Assembly (NCBI GenBank): GCA_963703655.1
Contig: CAVPFA010000004.1
Span: 310,001 to 374,000 of the forward strand
DNA length: 64,000 nt
Reading direction: 5' to 3'
Source: CAVPFA01 sp963703655
Lineage (GTDB): Bacteria; Actinomycetota; Acidimicrobiia; Acidimicrobiales; Bog-793
Position 1 is the first letter of the stretch. Each line of letters opens with the position of its first letter. The position numbers were made by a program, and so were the translations under genes. Shown here one piece after another: positions 37,453-45,622 of this stretch. The notes beneath the pieces were generated by a model. The model was not told the DNA's origin and searched no databases. It saw only the letters and a list, made by a program, of their open reading frames with translations.

Positions 37453-39483
37453 GTGAGTACCCGAGTGAGAACAGACTTTCCTCGCCGAGTGTCGGTCGTG
37501 CCCAACGTCTGGATCCCCATGTCGGACGGATGCCGCCTGTCGGCCCGTATTTGGCTGCCGGAGGACGCCGCCGACGACCCTGTGCCCGCGGTCATGGAAT
37601 ACGTGCCGTACCGCAAGAACGACGGCCTCGTGCTCAGAGACGCCCCGATCCACGGCTACTTCGCTGGGCACGGCTACGCGTCGGTCCGAGTCGACACTCG
37701 GGGCTCGGGCGATTCTGACGGCATCATGGAAGACGAGTACCTCCCCCTCGAGCAGACAGACGGCATCGAGGTCATGAAGTGGCTCGCCGTCCAGCCCTGG
37801 TGCACAGGCAAGGTGGGCATCATCGGAAAGTCCTGGGGCGGTTTCAACGGCCTCCAGATCGCCGCTCGCTCGCCCGCAGAGCTGGGCGCGGTCATCAGCG
37901 TCGCCTCGACCGACGACCGCTACGCGGACGACGTGCACTACATGGGCGGCTGCCTTCTCGCCTCGAACATGCTGCAGTGGGCCTCGGTGATGCTCGCCTA
38001 CAACGCCCGTCCTCCCGACCCGGCCGTCGTCGGCGAAGCCTGGCGGGAGACCTGGCTCGAACGCATGGAGCGCACGCCGCCGTACGTCGAGGAGTGGGTG
38101 TCGCATCAGCGCCGCGACGAGTTCTGGAGGCAAGGCTCGGTCTGTGAGGACTTCTCGGCGATCAGCTGCCCGGTCTACATGGTCGGCGGCTGGACCGACG
38201 CCTACCGAAACGCAGTCCTTCGTTTTCTCGAGGGGTACTCCGGACCGCGCAAGGGGCTCATCGGCCCGTGGGCCCACGTGTACCCCGAGAGCGGTGCTCC
38301 GGGCCCGGCGATCGGCTTCCTCCAAGAGGCCGTCCGTTGGTGGGACCGCCACCTCAAGGGAATCGACAACGGCATCATGGACGAGCCGACGCTGCGTGTC
38401 TTTATGCCCGACGCCGTCCGCGCCGAGCCCGGGCGTTCGTACTGGCCGGGGCGCTGGATCGCCGCAGAGGGCTGGCCGGCACGAAGCCTCGCGCACCGCA
38501 CCTACTTGCTTGGAGCGTCGGGCACTCTGGGGAGTGAGACAGCACCCGAGCGTGAGCGCACGATCCGCGGCGCCCAGCCGGCCGCGGCCGATCCGGGCAC
38601 CTGGGGGGGCCACGGCGGCCCGGTCGACAACCCGTCGGACCAGCGCCCGGAGGACGGCGTGTCCCTCTGCTTCGACACCGCTGCGCTGACGGAGCCCGTC
38701 GAGATTTTCGGGTTCCCCCTCGCCCGGCTCGAGGTCTCCTCGGACCGCTCCCTCGCCCTCGTCGTCGTGAGGCTGTGCGACGTCTGGCCCGACGGCGAGT
38801 CGAACCTCATCACGCGAGGGCTGCTGAACCTCACCCACCGCGACAGCCACGTCGATCCCGAGGAGCTCAAGCCCGGGCAGCGCTACCTCGTCGAGGTGCG
38901 GCTCAACTCGATCGCATACTCGGTTCCAGTGGGCCACCACCTCCGCCTCGCCGTCTCGCCGACGTACTGGCCCTGGGCATGGCCCTCACCCCAAGAAGTG
39001 ACGCTGAGCCTTTACACGGGCGGGTCGTCGGCCCTCGAGCTCCCCGTGTGGACCGGGGGCCCCGAGGCGCACGAGCCACCTCCGCACTTCGCTGAGCCGG
39101 AGGAGGCACCGGCACCCGCGCACGAGGCGAGCGGGGACGAGGACGCCGAGCGTGAGCTCCGTCGGGATGTCGCGAGCGGCCGCGTGGAAATCGAGAGCGG
39201 CGGCAGCCACTATCTCAAGCTGCTCGACGACGGCCTTGTGTACCGCTCGGCCGCCACCAATCTCCACCGGATCTTCGAGGGCGAGCCGCTCTCGGCGTTC
39301 AACAGCTCTGAGCAAGAGATATGGATCTCGCGAGGCGAGTGGCGCACCCGCGTCCATACGGTCAGCACGATGACCTCGACCGCCGAGGAGTTCCAACTCA
39401 CGAACTTCGTCGAGGGCTACGAGGGTGACTGCAGGATCTTCGCGAAGACCTGGCGGCGCGGGATCCCCCGTGACCACGTGTGA
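37453..39483 (+). CDS. CocE/NonD-type hydrolase (S15 family), intact paralogue
   Basis: A 676-residue hydrolase with the same architecture as the gene at 33580: nucleophile in GKSWGGFNG (about residue 122), Asp in VGGWTDAYRN, His in GPWAHVYPE, then the jelly-roll domain with VSPTYWPWAWPSPQEVTL. No signal peptide, so it acts in the cytoplasm. An acidic Pro/Glu-rich linker lies near residues 540-570. GTG start at 37453, 68 bases after the binding protein. The paralogue at 33580 shares long near-identical blocks (MEYVPYRKND/LEYVPYRKND), indicating duplication around the binding-protein gene. Confidence 0.93.
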   Translation: MSTRVRTDFPRRVSVVPNVWIPMSDGCRLSARIWLPEDAADDPVPAVMEYVPYRKNDGLVLRDAPIHGYFAGHGYASVRVDTRGSGDSDGIMEDEYLPLEQTDGIEVMKWLAVQPWCTGKVGIIGKSWGGFNGLQIAARSPAELGAVISVASTDDRYADDVHYMGGCLLASNMLQWASVMLAYNARPPDPAVVGEAWRETWLERMERTPPYVEEWVSHQRRDEFWRQGSVCEDFSAISCPVYMVGGWTDAYRNAVLRFLEGYSGPRKGLIGPWAHVYPESGAPGPAIGFLQEAVRWWDRHLKGIDNGIMDEPTLRVFMPDAVRAEPGRSYWPGRWIAAEGWPARSLAHRTYLLGASGTLGSETAPERERTIRGAQPAAADPGTWGGHGGPVDNPSDQRPEDGVSLCFDTAALTEPVEIFGFPLARLEVSSDRSLALVVVRLCDVWPDGESNLITRGLLNLTHRDSHVDPEELKPGQRYLVEVRLNSIAYSVPVGHHLRLAVSPTYWPWAWPSPQEVTLSLYTGGSSALELPVWTGGPEAHEPPPHFAEPEEAPAPAHEASGDEDAERELRRDVASGRVEIESGGSHYLKLLDDGLVYRSAATNLHRIFEGEPLSAFNSSEQEIWISRGEWRTRVHTVSTMTSTAEEFQLTNFVEGYEGDCRIFAKTWRRGIPRDHV

Positions 39484-39510
39484 CCCTCCGCGGGTGATCC
39501 AGAGCCGCGC

Positions 39511-40467
39511 GTGATCCGCTACTTCATCCGGCGCCTCGTGGCGGCGGTGATCGTGATCGTGATCGTGATGGCCTTCCTCTCCATCCTCGACCGCCTCATC
39601 CCGGGCAATCCCGTCACCTACGTGTTCGGCCCGCGGGCCAACGCCAGCCTGATCCGTCAGGTTCGACACGAGATGGGCCTCGACGTCTCGGTCCCCGTCC
39701 AGATCTACCAGTACATCTTCAACGCCGCGCACGGCAACCTCGGCGTCGACTTCGTGACCGATCAGTCGGTCTCGAGCCTCGTCACGGAGAACCTGCCGTA
39801 CACGGTCGTTCTTGCCTTCTCTGGGCTCGCCCTCGCGGTGATCGTGGGCGTGCCGCTCGGCATCCTCGCCGCCACGAGGCCGGGAGGGATCATCGACCGC
39901 GTTATCGGCATCGTCTCGGTGTCTGTCATCACGATGCCGTCGTTCGTCCTCGGCCTGCTCCTGATTCTGGTGTTCGCCGTGCACCTGCACCTGCTGCCGG
40001 TCATCGGGGCGGGTGCCCCGGGCGATCCTGTCGACGACGTCAAGCACCTGATCCTGCCTGCGTGCGCCCTCGCCATCGGTTGGATCGGCTATCTCGCCCG
40101 GCTCGTCCGTAGCAACATGCTGGAGGTGCTCACGACAAACTACGTACGGACGGCGCACGCGTTCGGTATCCGAAGGCGAAAGGTCTTCTACAAGTACGCG
40201 TTGAAGAACGCCGCCGCGCCGGTCGTCGCCGTTTTAGGCGTCGGTCTCGGCAGCCTTCTCGGAGGCGCCATCTTCATCGAGGTAATCTTCGATCGGCCCG
40301 GCCTTGGGACGCTCGCCTACAACGCGATCGCGGCTCGCAACTTCCCGATCGTCCAGGGCACCGCCCTCATCATCGCGGTCATGGTCATCGGGGCCAATCT
40401 TCTGGCCGACTTCTCGTACCGCCTGCTCGACACCCGTATTCAGCTCGGGCAGACGGCCGGAAGCTGA
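39511..40467 (+). CDS. Peptide-type ABC transporter permease (DppB/OppB-like)
   Basis: A 318-residue permease; first helix VAAVIVIVIVMAFLSIL, then RLIPGNPVTYVFG and the cytoplasmic loop YVRTAHAFGIRRRKVFYKYALKNAA that docks on the ATPase. GTG start 27 bases after the hydrolase stop. Works with the next permease and the two ATPases. Confidence 0.93.
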   Translation: MIRYFIRRLVAAVIVIVIVMAFLSILDRLIPGNPVTYVFGPRANASLIRQVRHEMGLDVSVPVQIYQYIFNAAHGNLGVDFVTDQSVSSLVTENLPYTVVLAFSGLALAVIVGVPLGILAATRPGGIIDRVIGIVSVSVITMPSFVLGLLLILVFAVHLHLLPVIGAGAPGDPVDDVKHLILPACALAIGWIGYLARLVRSNMLEVLTTNYVRTAHAFGIRRRKVFYKYALKNAAAPVVAVLGVGLGSLLGGAIFIEVIFDRPGLGTLAYNAIAARNFPIVQGTALIIAVMVIGANLLADFSYRLLDTRIQLGQTAGS

Positions 40468-40481
40468 GAAAGTTTCCTCGA

Positions 40482-41426
40482 ATGGCGCTGCTCGCACCGG
40501 GGGGTCCGGCCCAGGAAACGGGGCTGACCGAGTTCCCGCTGCTCGAGCACCCTGCACGACCACGGCACGGAGCCAAGGCGCGTGGAGCGGTGACCACGAT
40601 CCTCACCACTCCTGGTGGAGCGATCGGCACCGTCATCGTGCTCGGGCTCATCGTGCTGGCGATCTTCGGGCCTGAGCTGGCGCCGTACTCATTCAGCCAG
40701 ATCGACGTGAACAACCCGCTCCAGGGACCAACCTTGCACCATCTCTTGGGGACCGACCAGCTCGGTCGGGACCTGCTTTCGCGTCTGATCTACGGGACGA
40801 GAATCGAGCTAGAGGTGGCCGTGCCCGCGGTGGCGACCGCGCTCGCCGTCGGGCTTGTCCTCGGTCTTCTGGGCGGTTACCTGGGTGGTCTGGTCGACAA
40901 CGTTGTCGTGCTCCTGACCGACACCTTCCAGTCGTTTCCCGCCATAGTGCTCGCACTTGCGCTTCTCACCGTGCTCGGCCCGTCACTCCGCAATCTCATC
41001 ATCGTGATCGCGGTGACCTTCAGCCCCAACTACGCCCGCACCAGCCGCGCACTCGTGCTGAGCACCAAGCACAACCAGTACATCCTTGCCGAGCGCGCCC
41101 TCGGCGCCGGGCGCCTGCGCATAATGGCCGTCCACGTCGTCCCCAACATCATCGCACCCCTCTTCATCCTCCTCGCGATGGACACCCCGAGCGCGATCAC
41201 CACCGAGGCGGGCCTCTCCTTCCTTGGCCTCGGGGTGCCGCCGCCGAACCCGTCGTGGGGCTCGATCCTCTCGGACGGGTTCAACTCGATCTTCCAGGCT
41301 CCCTGGGCCGTGCTCTTCGCATCGCTCGCGCTCGGGATCGCGACCGTGGGCTTTCTCATGTTCGGCGAGGCGCTGCGCGACGTGCTCGATCCGCGCCTAC
41401 GCGGCGTTTCGAGGTGGCGAGCGTGA
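40482..41426 (+). CDS. Peptide-type ABC transporter permease (DppC/OppC-like)
   Basis: A 314-residue permease; helix TVIVLGLIVLAIFGPELA, HHLLGTDQLGRDLLSRLIYG (the OppC signature), docking loop YILAERALGAGRLRIMAVHVVPN, and LSFLGLGVPPPNPSWG. Its TGA stop overlaps the GTG of the following ATPase. Confidence 0.93.
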   Translation: MALLAPGGPAQETGLTEFPLLEHPARPRHGAKARGAVTTILTTPGGAIGTVIVLGLIVLAIFGPELAPYSFSQIDVNNPLQGPTLHHLLGTDQLGRDLLSRLIYGTRIELEVAVPAVATALAVGLVLGLLGGYLGGLVDNVVVLLTDTFQSFPAIVLALALLTVLGPSLRNLIIVIAVTFSPNYARTSRALVLSTKHNQYILAERALGAGRLRIMAVHVVPNIIAPLFILLAMDTPSAITTEAGLSFLGLGVPPPNPSWGSILSDGFNSIFQAPWAVLFASLALGIATVGFLMFGEALRDVLDPRLRGVSRWRA

Positions 41427-42457
41427 CCACCGACGAGGAGACCCTCCTCGAGATCGAGGACCTCGTAGTGGAGTACCGCAGCCGCGGGACGACCATGCGC
41501 GTTCTACCGGGCATCTCACTCGAGCTTCGTCGCGGGGAGGTGCTCGGGCTCGTGGGCGAGTCGGGTTCGGGAAAGAGCACGCTCGCCTTGGCGATCCTGC
41601 GCCTGTTGCAGGCCAACGGCAGGATCGTCGGCGGTCGCATCCTCCTCGAGGGGTCCGTCGACCTTGTCCAGCTGCCCGAGAACCAGCTGCGCCGGGTACG
41701 CGGCGAGAAGATCGCGATGATCTTCCAGGACCCGCTCACGTCGCTCAATCCGACGTTCAAGATCGGCTCGCAGATGATCGACGTCCAGGCCGCCCATTCG
41801 CTCCACCGCGTGCACCGGTCGGACCGCAAGGTGTTCCAAAAGCGGGCGGTGTCGTTGCTGCGTCAGGTGGGACTTCCCGATCCGGACCAAATCGTGCGGT
41901 CGTATCCCCACCAGCTGTCCGGTGGAATGCGCCAGCGTGTCGTGATCGCGATGGCCCTTTCACTCGAACCGGAACTGCTCATCGCGGACGAGCCGACGTC
42001 CGCTCTCGACGTCACGCTCGAGGCTCAGATCCTCGCGCTCTTGCGAGACATCCAGGCCAGCCGGAACCTGACGATTCTTTTCGTCACCCACGATCTCAGC
42101 GTCGTAGCCGAGATCTGCGATCGCGTCGTGGTCATGTACGCCGGACAGATCGTCGAGCAGGGAAAGGTGGTCGACGTCTTCGAGCATCCACAGCACCCCT
42201 ACACCGAGGCGCTGCTCAAGGCCGTCCCCACGCGCAGCAATCGCGGATCGACACTCGCCACAATTCCCGGTCAGGTGCCGTCACTGCTCGGCGACCTACG
42301 CGGCTGCCGCTTTGCCGGCAGATGCACTTACGCGAAGGACTGCTGTGTGACAGACGAACCGCGTGTGGTCGTCTCGGGAGCGAGCGAGGCGGTCCGATGC
42401 CACATGCGCGATCCCGAAGCGGCCTGGGCGGACGAGGCGGCGGCATCGCAGCCATGA
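41423..42457 (+). CDS. ABC transporter ATPase (DppD/OppD-like)
   Basis: A 344-residue ATPase. Walker A GESGSGKST, Q-loop IFQDPLTSLNP, signature LSGGMRQRV, Walker B LLIADEPTSALD, H-loop VTHDLSVV. The C-terminal oligopeptide-binding extension contains CRFAGRCTYAKDCC. Start GTG 41423 overlaps the permease stop; end overlaps the next ATG. Confidence 0.94.
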   Translation: MTTDEETLLEIEDLVVEYRSRGTTMRVLPGISLELRRGEVLGLVGESGSGKSTLALAILRLLQANGRIVGGRILLEGSVDLVQLPENQLRRVRGEKIAMIFQDPLTSLNPTFKIGSQMIDVQAAHSLHRVHRSDRKVFQKRAVSLLRQVGLPDPDQIVRSYPHQLSGGMRQRVVIAMALSLEPELLIADEPTSALDVTLEAQILALLRDIQASRNLTILFVTHDLSVVAEICDRVVVMYAGQIVEQGKVVDVFEHPQHPYTEALLKAVPTRSNRGSTLATIPGQVPSLLGDLRGCRFAGRCTYAKDCCVTDEPRVVVSGASEAVRCHMRDPEAAWADEAAASQP

Positions 42458-43512
42458 CCACCGAGGGCATCCCAAACATGGCTATCGAGGCGCCTGGGAC
42501 GGCCGAGTCCTCGCCGTCGTTGCTCGCGATCGAGGACCTACGCGTCGTCTTCTCGAGCGGCAGCATCGTCCTCAGGCTGCTCCGCCGGGACAGGGGCGTC
42601 CGCGCCGTCGACGGTGTCAACCTGGAGGTCGGGCGTGGCGAGGTCGTCGGCATCGTGGGTGAGTCAGGCTCGGGCAAGACCACTCTTGGCCTTGCCGCCC
42701 TCAGGCTGACGCGGGCGACCGGAGGCCGTGTGCTTTACGACGGTGAGGACATCACCGGTCTTCGCGGAGCAAAGATACGGCGCGTCCGACGCAACGCCGT
42801 CATGATCTTCCAGGATCCGCACTCGAGCCTCAGCCCCCGCATGCGGGTCTCGTCACTGCTCATGGAGCCCTACTCCATCCACGGCGTCGCGCAGGTCGAC
42901 CGCTATTCGGTGAGCGACCTGCTCCAAATGGTCGAGCTTCCCGAACGGCTGGCGAGGCTGTATCCCCATGAGCTGTCTGGTGGGCAGGCACGGCGGGTCG
43001 GGATAGCCCGCGCGCTCGCCCTCCGACCGCGGCTGATCATTGCGGACGAGCCGACGGCGGGACTCGACGTCTCCGCCGCGAGTTCCATCCTCAACCTGCT
43101 TCAGTCGCTCCGCAACTCCTACGGGACGGCCTATGTGATCATCACCCATGCTCTGAACGTGGTCGGCTACCTGGCCGACCGGATAGCCGTCATGTACCTG
43201 GGCAGGGTCGTGGAAAGCGGGCCGGCCGAGCAGATCTACGACACGCCGTTGCACCCGTACACGCGGGCTCTGATCGCCGCTATCCCAGAGATGGACACGA
43301 GGCGGTCGAAAAAGGCGTCTATCGTGCCGGGCGAGATCCCGAGCCCGCGCAACCCACCGTCCGGTTGCCATTTCCATCCGCGTTGCCCGTTCGCGGTCGA
43401 ACGGTGCCGAACGGTCGAGCCGGTGCTCGAAGAGGCTCGCCAGGACCGGTGGGTGGCTTGCCACCGCTGGCGCGACGTCGCCGAGCTGGCGACCCTGAGT
43501 TCCGGACCCTAA
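42454..43512 (+). CDS. ABC transporter ATPase (DppF/OppF-like)
   Basis: A 352-residue ATPase. Walker A GESGSGKTT, IFQDPHSSLSPRMRV, signature LSGGQARRV (Q-A-R instead of the usual Q-Q-Q/R-Q-R), Walker B LIIADEPTAGLD, and a H-loop region reading ITHALNVV. The Cys-containing tail GCHFHPRCPFAVERC is present. Last gene of the operon that begins at 35669. Confidence 0.93.
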   Translation: MTTEGIPNMAIEAPGTAESSPSLLAIEDLRVVFSSGSIVLRLLRRDRGVRAVDGVNLEVGRGEVVGIVGESGSGKTTLGLAALRLTRATGGRVLYDGEDITGLRGAKIRRVRRNAVMIFQDPHSSLSPRMRVSSLLMEPYSIHGVAQVDRYSVSDLLQMVELPERLARLYPHELSGGQARRVGIARALALRPRLIIADEPTAGLDVSAASSILNLLQSLRNSYGTAYVIITHALNVVGYLADRIAVMYLGRVVESGPAEQIYDTPLHPYTRALIAAIPEMDTRRSKKASIVPGEIPSPRNPPSGCHFHPRCPFAVERCRTVEPVLEEARQDRWVACHRWRDVAELATLSSGP

Positions 43513-43635
43513 GTTCCGAGAGCCAGATCGGGCCCGCCATGTGAGACGGCACGGAGACGAGTCCGACATGAGCCCGCGGGGGCCCTCAGACGAGCACCGT
43601 CGACGCGGGACTCCTGCGAGCTCGACGAGACGGCC

Positions 43636-44451
43636 CTACCGATAACTCTCCAGAATGCCGGCGATACAGGCGTTCACGACCTCGGGCCGGTGCCCGAACG
43701 CGGAGCAGTGGCCGAGACCCTCGAGGAGGTGAAACTCGCCCTTCGGCGCAAGCTCCGCGACGCGACGGCCAAGGCGTGGTGGGCACTGCATGTCCTCCGA
43801 GAACGCGATCACGTGCAGCGGCACCTCGCAAGCCGCGAGTCGCTCGGCCGAGTTGAACGTCAGGCAGCCCTCCCATTGCGCGGCGAGGTCCTCGCCGACG
43901 CGCCGTCCGTACGCCGCGGCGACGATCGGCCGGACCCGCCCCCACAGCTCGGGATCGCCGAGGACCTCGCTCGGGAACATGAAAGCCCCGTAGTGGGTGA
44001 CGGCGAAGTCCTCGGGCAGGGTCCCGCCATGACGCCGGAACGTCACCTCGGCGCGCATCCACTCGCCGAGGTAGCCGCTGGCCTCCGCCGCGGTCCCCAT
44101 GGCGACGCCGCACCGCAGGAGGTCCGGGTAGGTGAGGCAGAGCTCCTGGACTATGAGAGACCCCATCGAGAGCCCGACGGCGATGACCGGCGGCGAGCAA
44201 ACGGCTCGGATCAGCGCGGCGCAGTCGGCGGCGTGGTCCGCGATCGACAGCTCCAACTGCGGCTCGGACTTGGTCCGTCCGACGCCGCGAGGGTCATAGG
44301 TGGTGCTGCGCCAGGTGCCGTCGAAGTACGGGACCTGGTAGCGCCGCCAGTCGCTGCCGGGTTGATCGCCTCCCGCCACCCAAACCAGATCGGGTCCCTC
44401 CCCGCTCTGGTCGTACCAGATCGTTGCGTCGTCGGTGGCAAGTTCCGGCAT
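43636..44451 (-). CDS. Alpha/beta-fold hydrolase
   Basis: A 271-residue hydrolase with nucleophile elbow GLSMGSL (about residue 95), oxyanion region VWVAGGDQPGSDW, an acidic residue in AFSEDMQ, and the base in LEGLGHCSAFGHRPE. Similar to 3-oxoadipate enol-lactonase and other small ester hydrolases. It converges on the importer operon from the opposite strand. Substrate unknown. Confidence 0.85.
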   Translation of the reverse strand: MPELATDDATIWYDQSGEGPDLVWVAGGDQPGSDWRRYQVPYFDGTWRSTTYDPRGVGRTKSEPQLELSIADHAADCAALIRAVCSPPVIAVGLSMGSLIVQELCLTYPDLLRCGVAMGTAAEASGYLGEWMRAEVTFRRHGGTLPEDFAVTHYGAFMFPSEVLGDPELWGRVRPIVAAAYGRRVGEDLAAQWEGCLTFNSAERLAACEVPLHVIAFSEDMQCPPRLGRRVAELAPKGEFHLLEGLGHCSAFGHRPEVVNACIAGILESYR

Positions 44452-44563
44452 CGATCACACGTCCTTTCCAGCCCGCGGCCGTCGAGACCGTAGCATTCGG
44501 CCTTCTAGACTCCCGTCGCTCGCGGATGTCGAAGCTGCGGGCCGGGTTGCGAGCAGAGGGGGC

Positions 44564-45535
44564 ATGGCGATGACGGCCAACCGACCGATGGGTTACGAGT
44601 TGGCCTCGAACGACGTCCCGTGGAGCCGAAGATACCTTTCGCTCGAGGCGCCGGAGAAGGTGCACAGCTTGGAGGAGCTCGGGGACCGCAGCAGTAATGT
44701 CGCCTTGTCGGGCGTGGCCGTGACCGAGCCCTTCCGGATCCTCAGTGAGGAGGGCGTGACCGTGGCGCAAGCGATTTCTCGCGAGCTCGAGACCCACGCC
44801 GAAGGGGACGCGCGGTCCAAGAGGTTGAGGGGCTGCACGTATCGATCCAATTTTCTCGCCGGCATGTACGCGGATCCTGAGCTGCTTGCCTTCCTTCGCG
44901 AGGTGGCGATGGCTCCGCTACAGGTGCACCCCATTGGCCACCACCGCGTCCAGCTCAATTTTGCGCCCGAGACGCTGTCACGCGACGTCGACGTCTGGCA
45001 CGTCGACGTCGTGGCCTACGACTTCGTGATGATGGTCACCGATCCCGATGCCATGGTCGGCGGCAACACCGAGTACTTCGTTGGGCCCGTGGAAGAGGGT
45101 CTTGCGATCCTGGCAGCCGTGAAGGCACTGCCCGCCGAGCGCGTGCGGGCGGTGCGCTATCCCGGCCCAGGTTGGGGCATCTTCCAGCAGGGCCACCGCG
45201 TCCTGCACCGTGCTGCCCGGCTCGAGGAGCCGTACCCCCGTATCTCGCTCGTGGCTTCGTACTACTGCGCCGACCCCCAGTTCCGTGAACCGACGATCTT
45301 GCCGCCTTTGCGCAAGGTCGACGGACGAGAAGTGGCGCTGCGCGAGTGGTCTGTCTACGCGGCGACGAGGACCATCGCCCGCCTGGAGAGCTTCCTCGCG
45401 GACCAACCCGACTTCGACTTGCCGCTGGCCGAGGTCCAAGCCCGTCTTCGCACTTGCGAGGTGGATCTCGAGTCCGCCATCGCCGAGTTCGACAGCACCG
45501 ACGAGGGGTTTCTGCCAGGAGTGCTGCCCGAGTGA
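44564..45535 (+). CDS. Putative 2-oxoglutarate/Fe(II)-dependent oxygenase
   Basis: A 323-residue protein. Its centre has WHVDVVAYDFVMMVTDP and later GHRVLHRAARLEEPYPRISLVASYY, which fit the HxD...H...R metal and 2-oxoglutarate pattern of this superfamily. Overall similarity to a named family is not clear to me, so the class is inferred from this motif. ATG 44564 follows AGAGGGGG; an in-frame ATG 44570 is equally possible. Divergent from the alpha/beta hydrolase at 44451 with 112 bases between. Soluble. Confidence 0.55.
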   Translation: MAMTANRPMGYELASNDVPWSRRYLSLEAPEKVHSLEELGDRSSNVALSGVAVTEPFRILSEEGVTVAQAISRELETHAEGDARSKRLRGCTYRSNFLAGMYADPELLAFLREVAMAPLQVHPIGHHRVQLNFAPETLSRDVDVWHVDVVAYDFVMMVTDPDAMVGGNTEYFVGPVEEGLAILAAVKALPAERVRAVRYPGPGWGIFQQGHRVLHRAARLEEPYPRISLVASYYCADPQFREPTILPPLRKVDGREVALREWSVYAATRTIARLESFLADQPDFDLPLAEVQARLRTCEVDLESAIAEFDSTDEGFLPGVLPE

Positions 45536-45622
45536 CGGAGCCGTTCACCCGGCCGTGACTCCACTCGTCAACGCGATCAGGTCGCGTATGGACTCGTCGG
45601 CGGTGAAGTCGGCAATCGCCAC

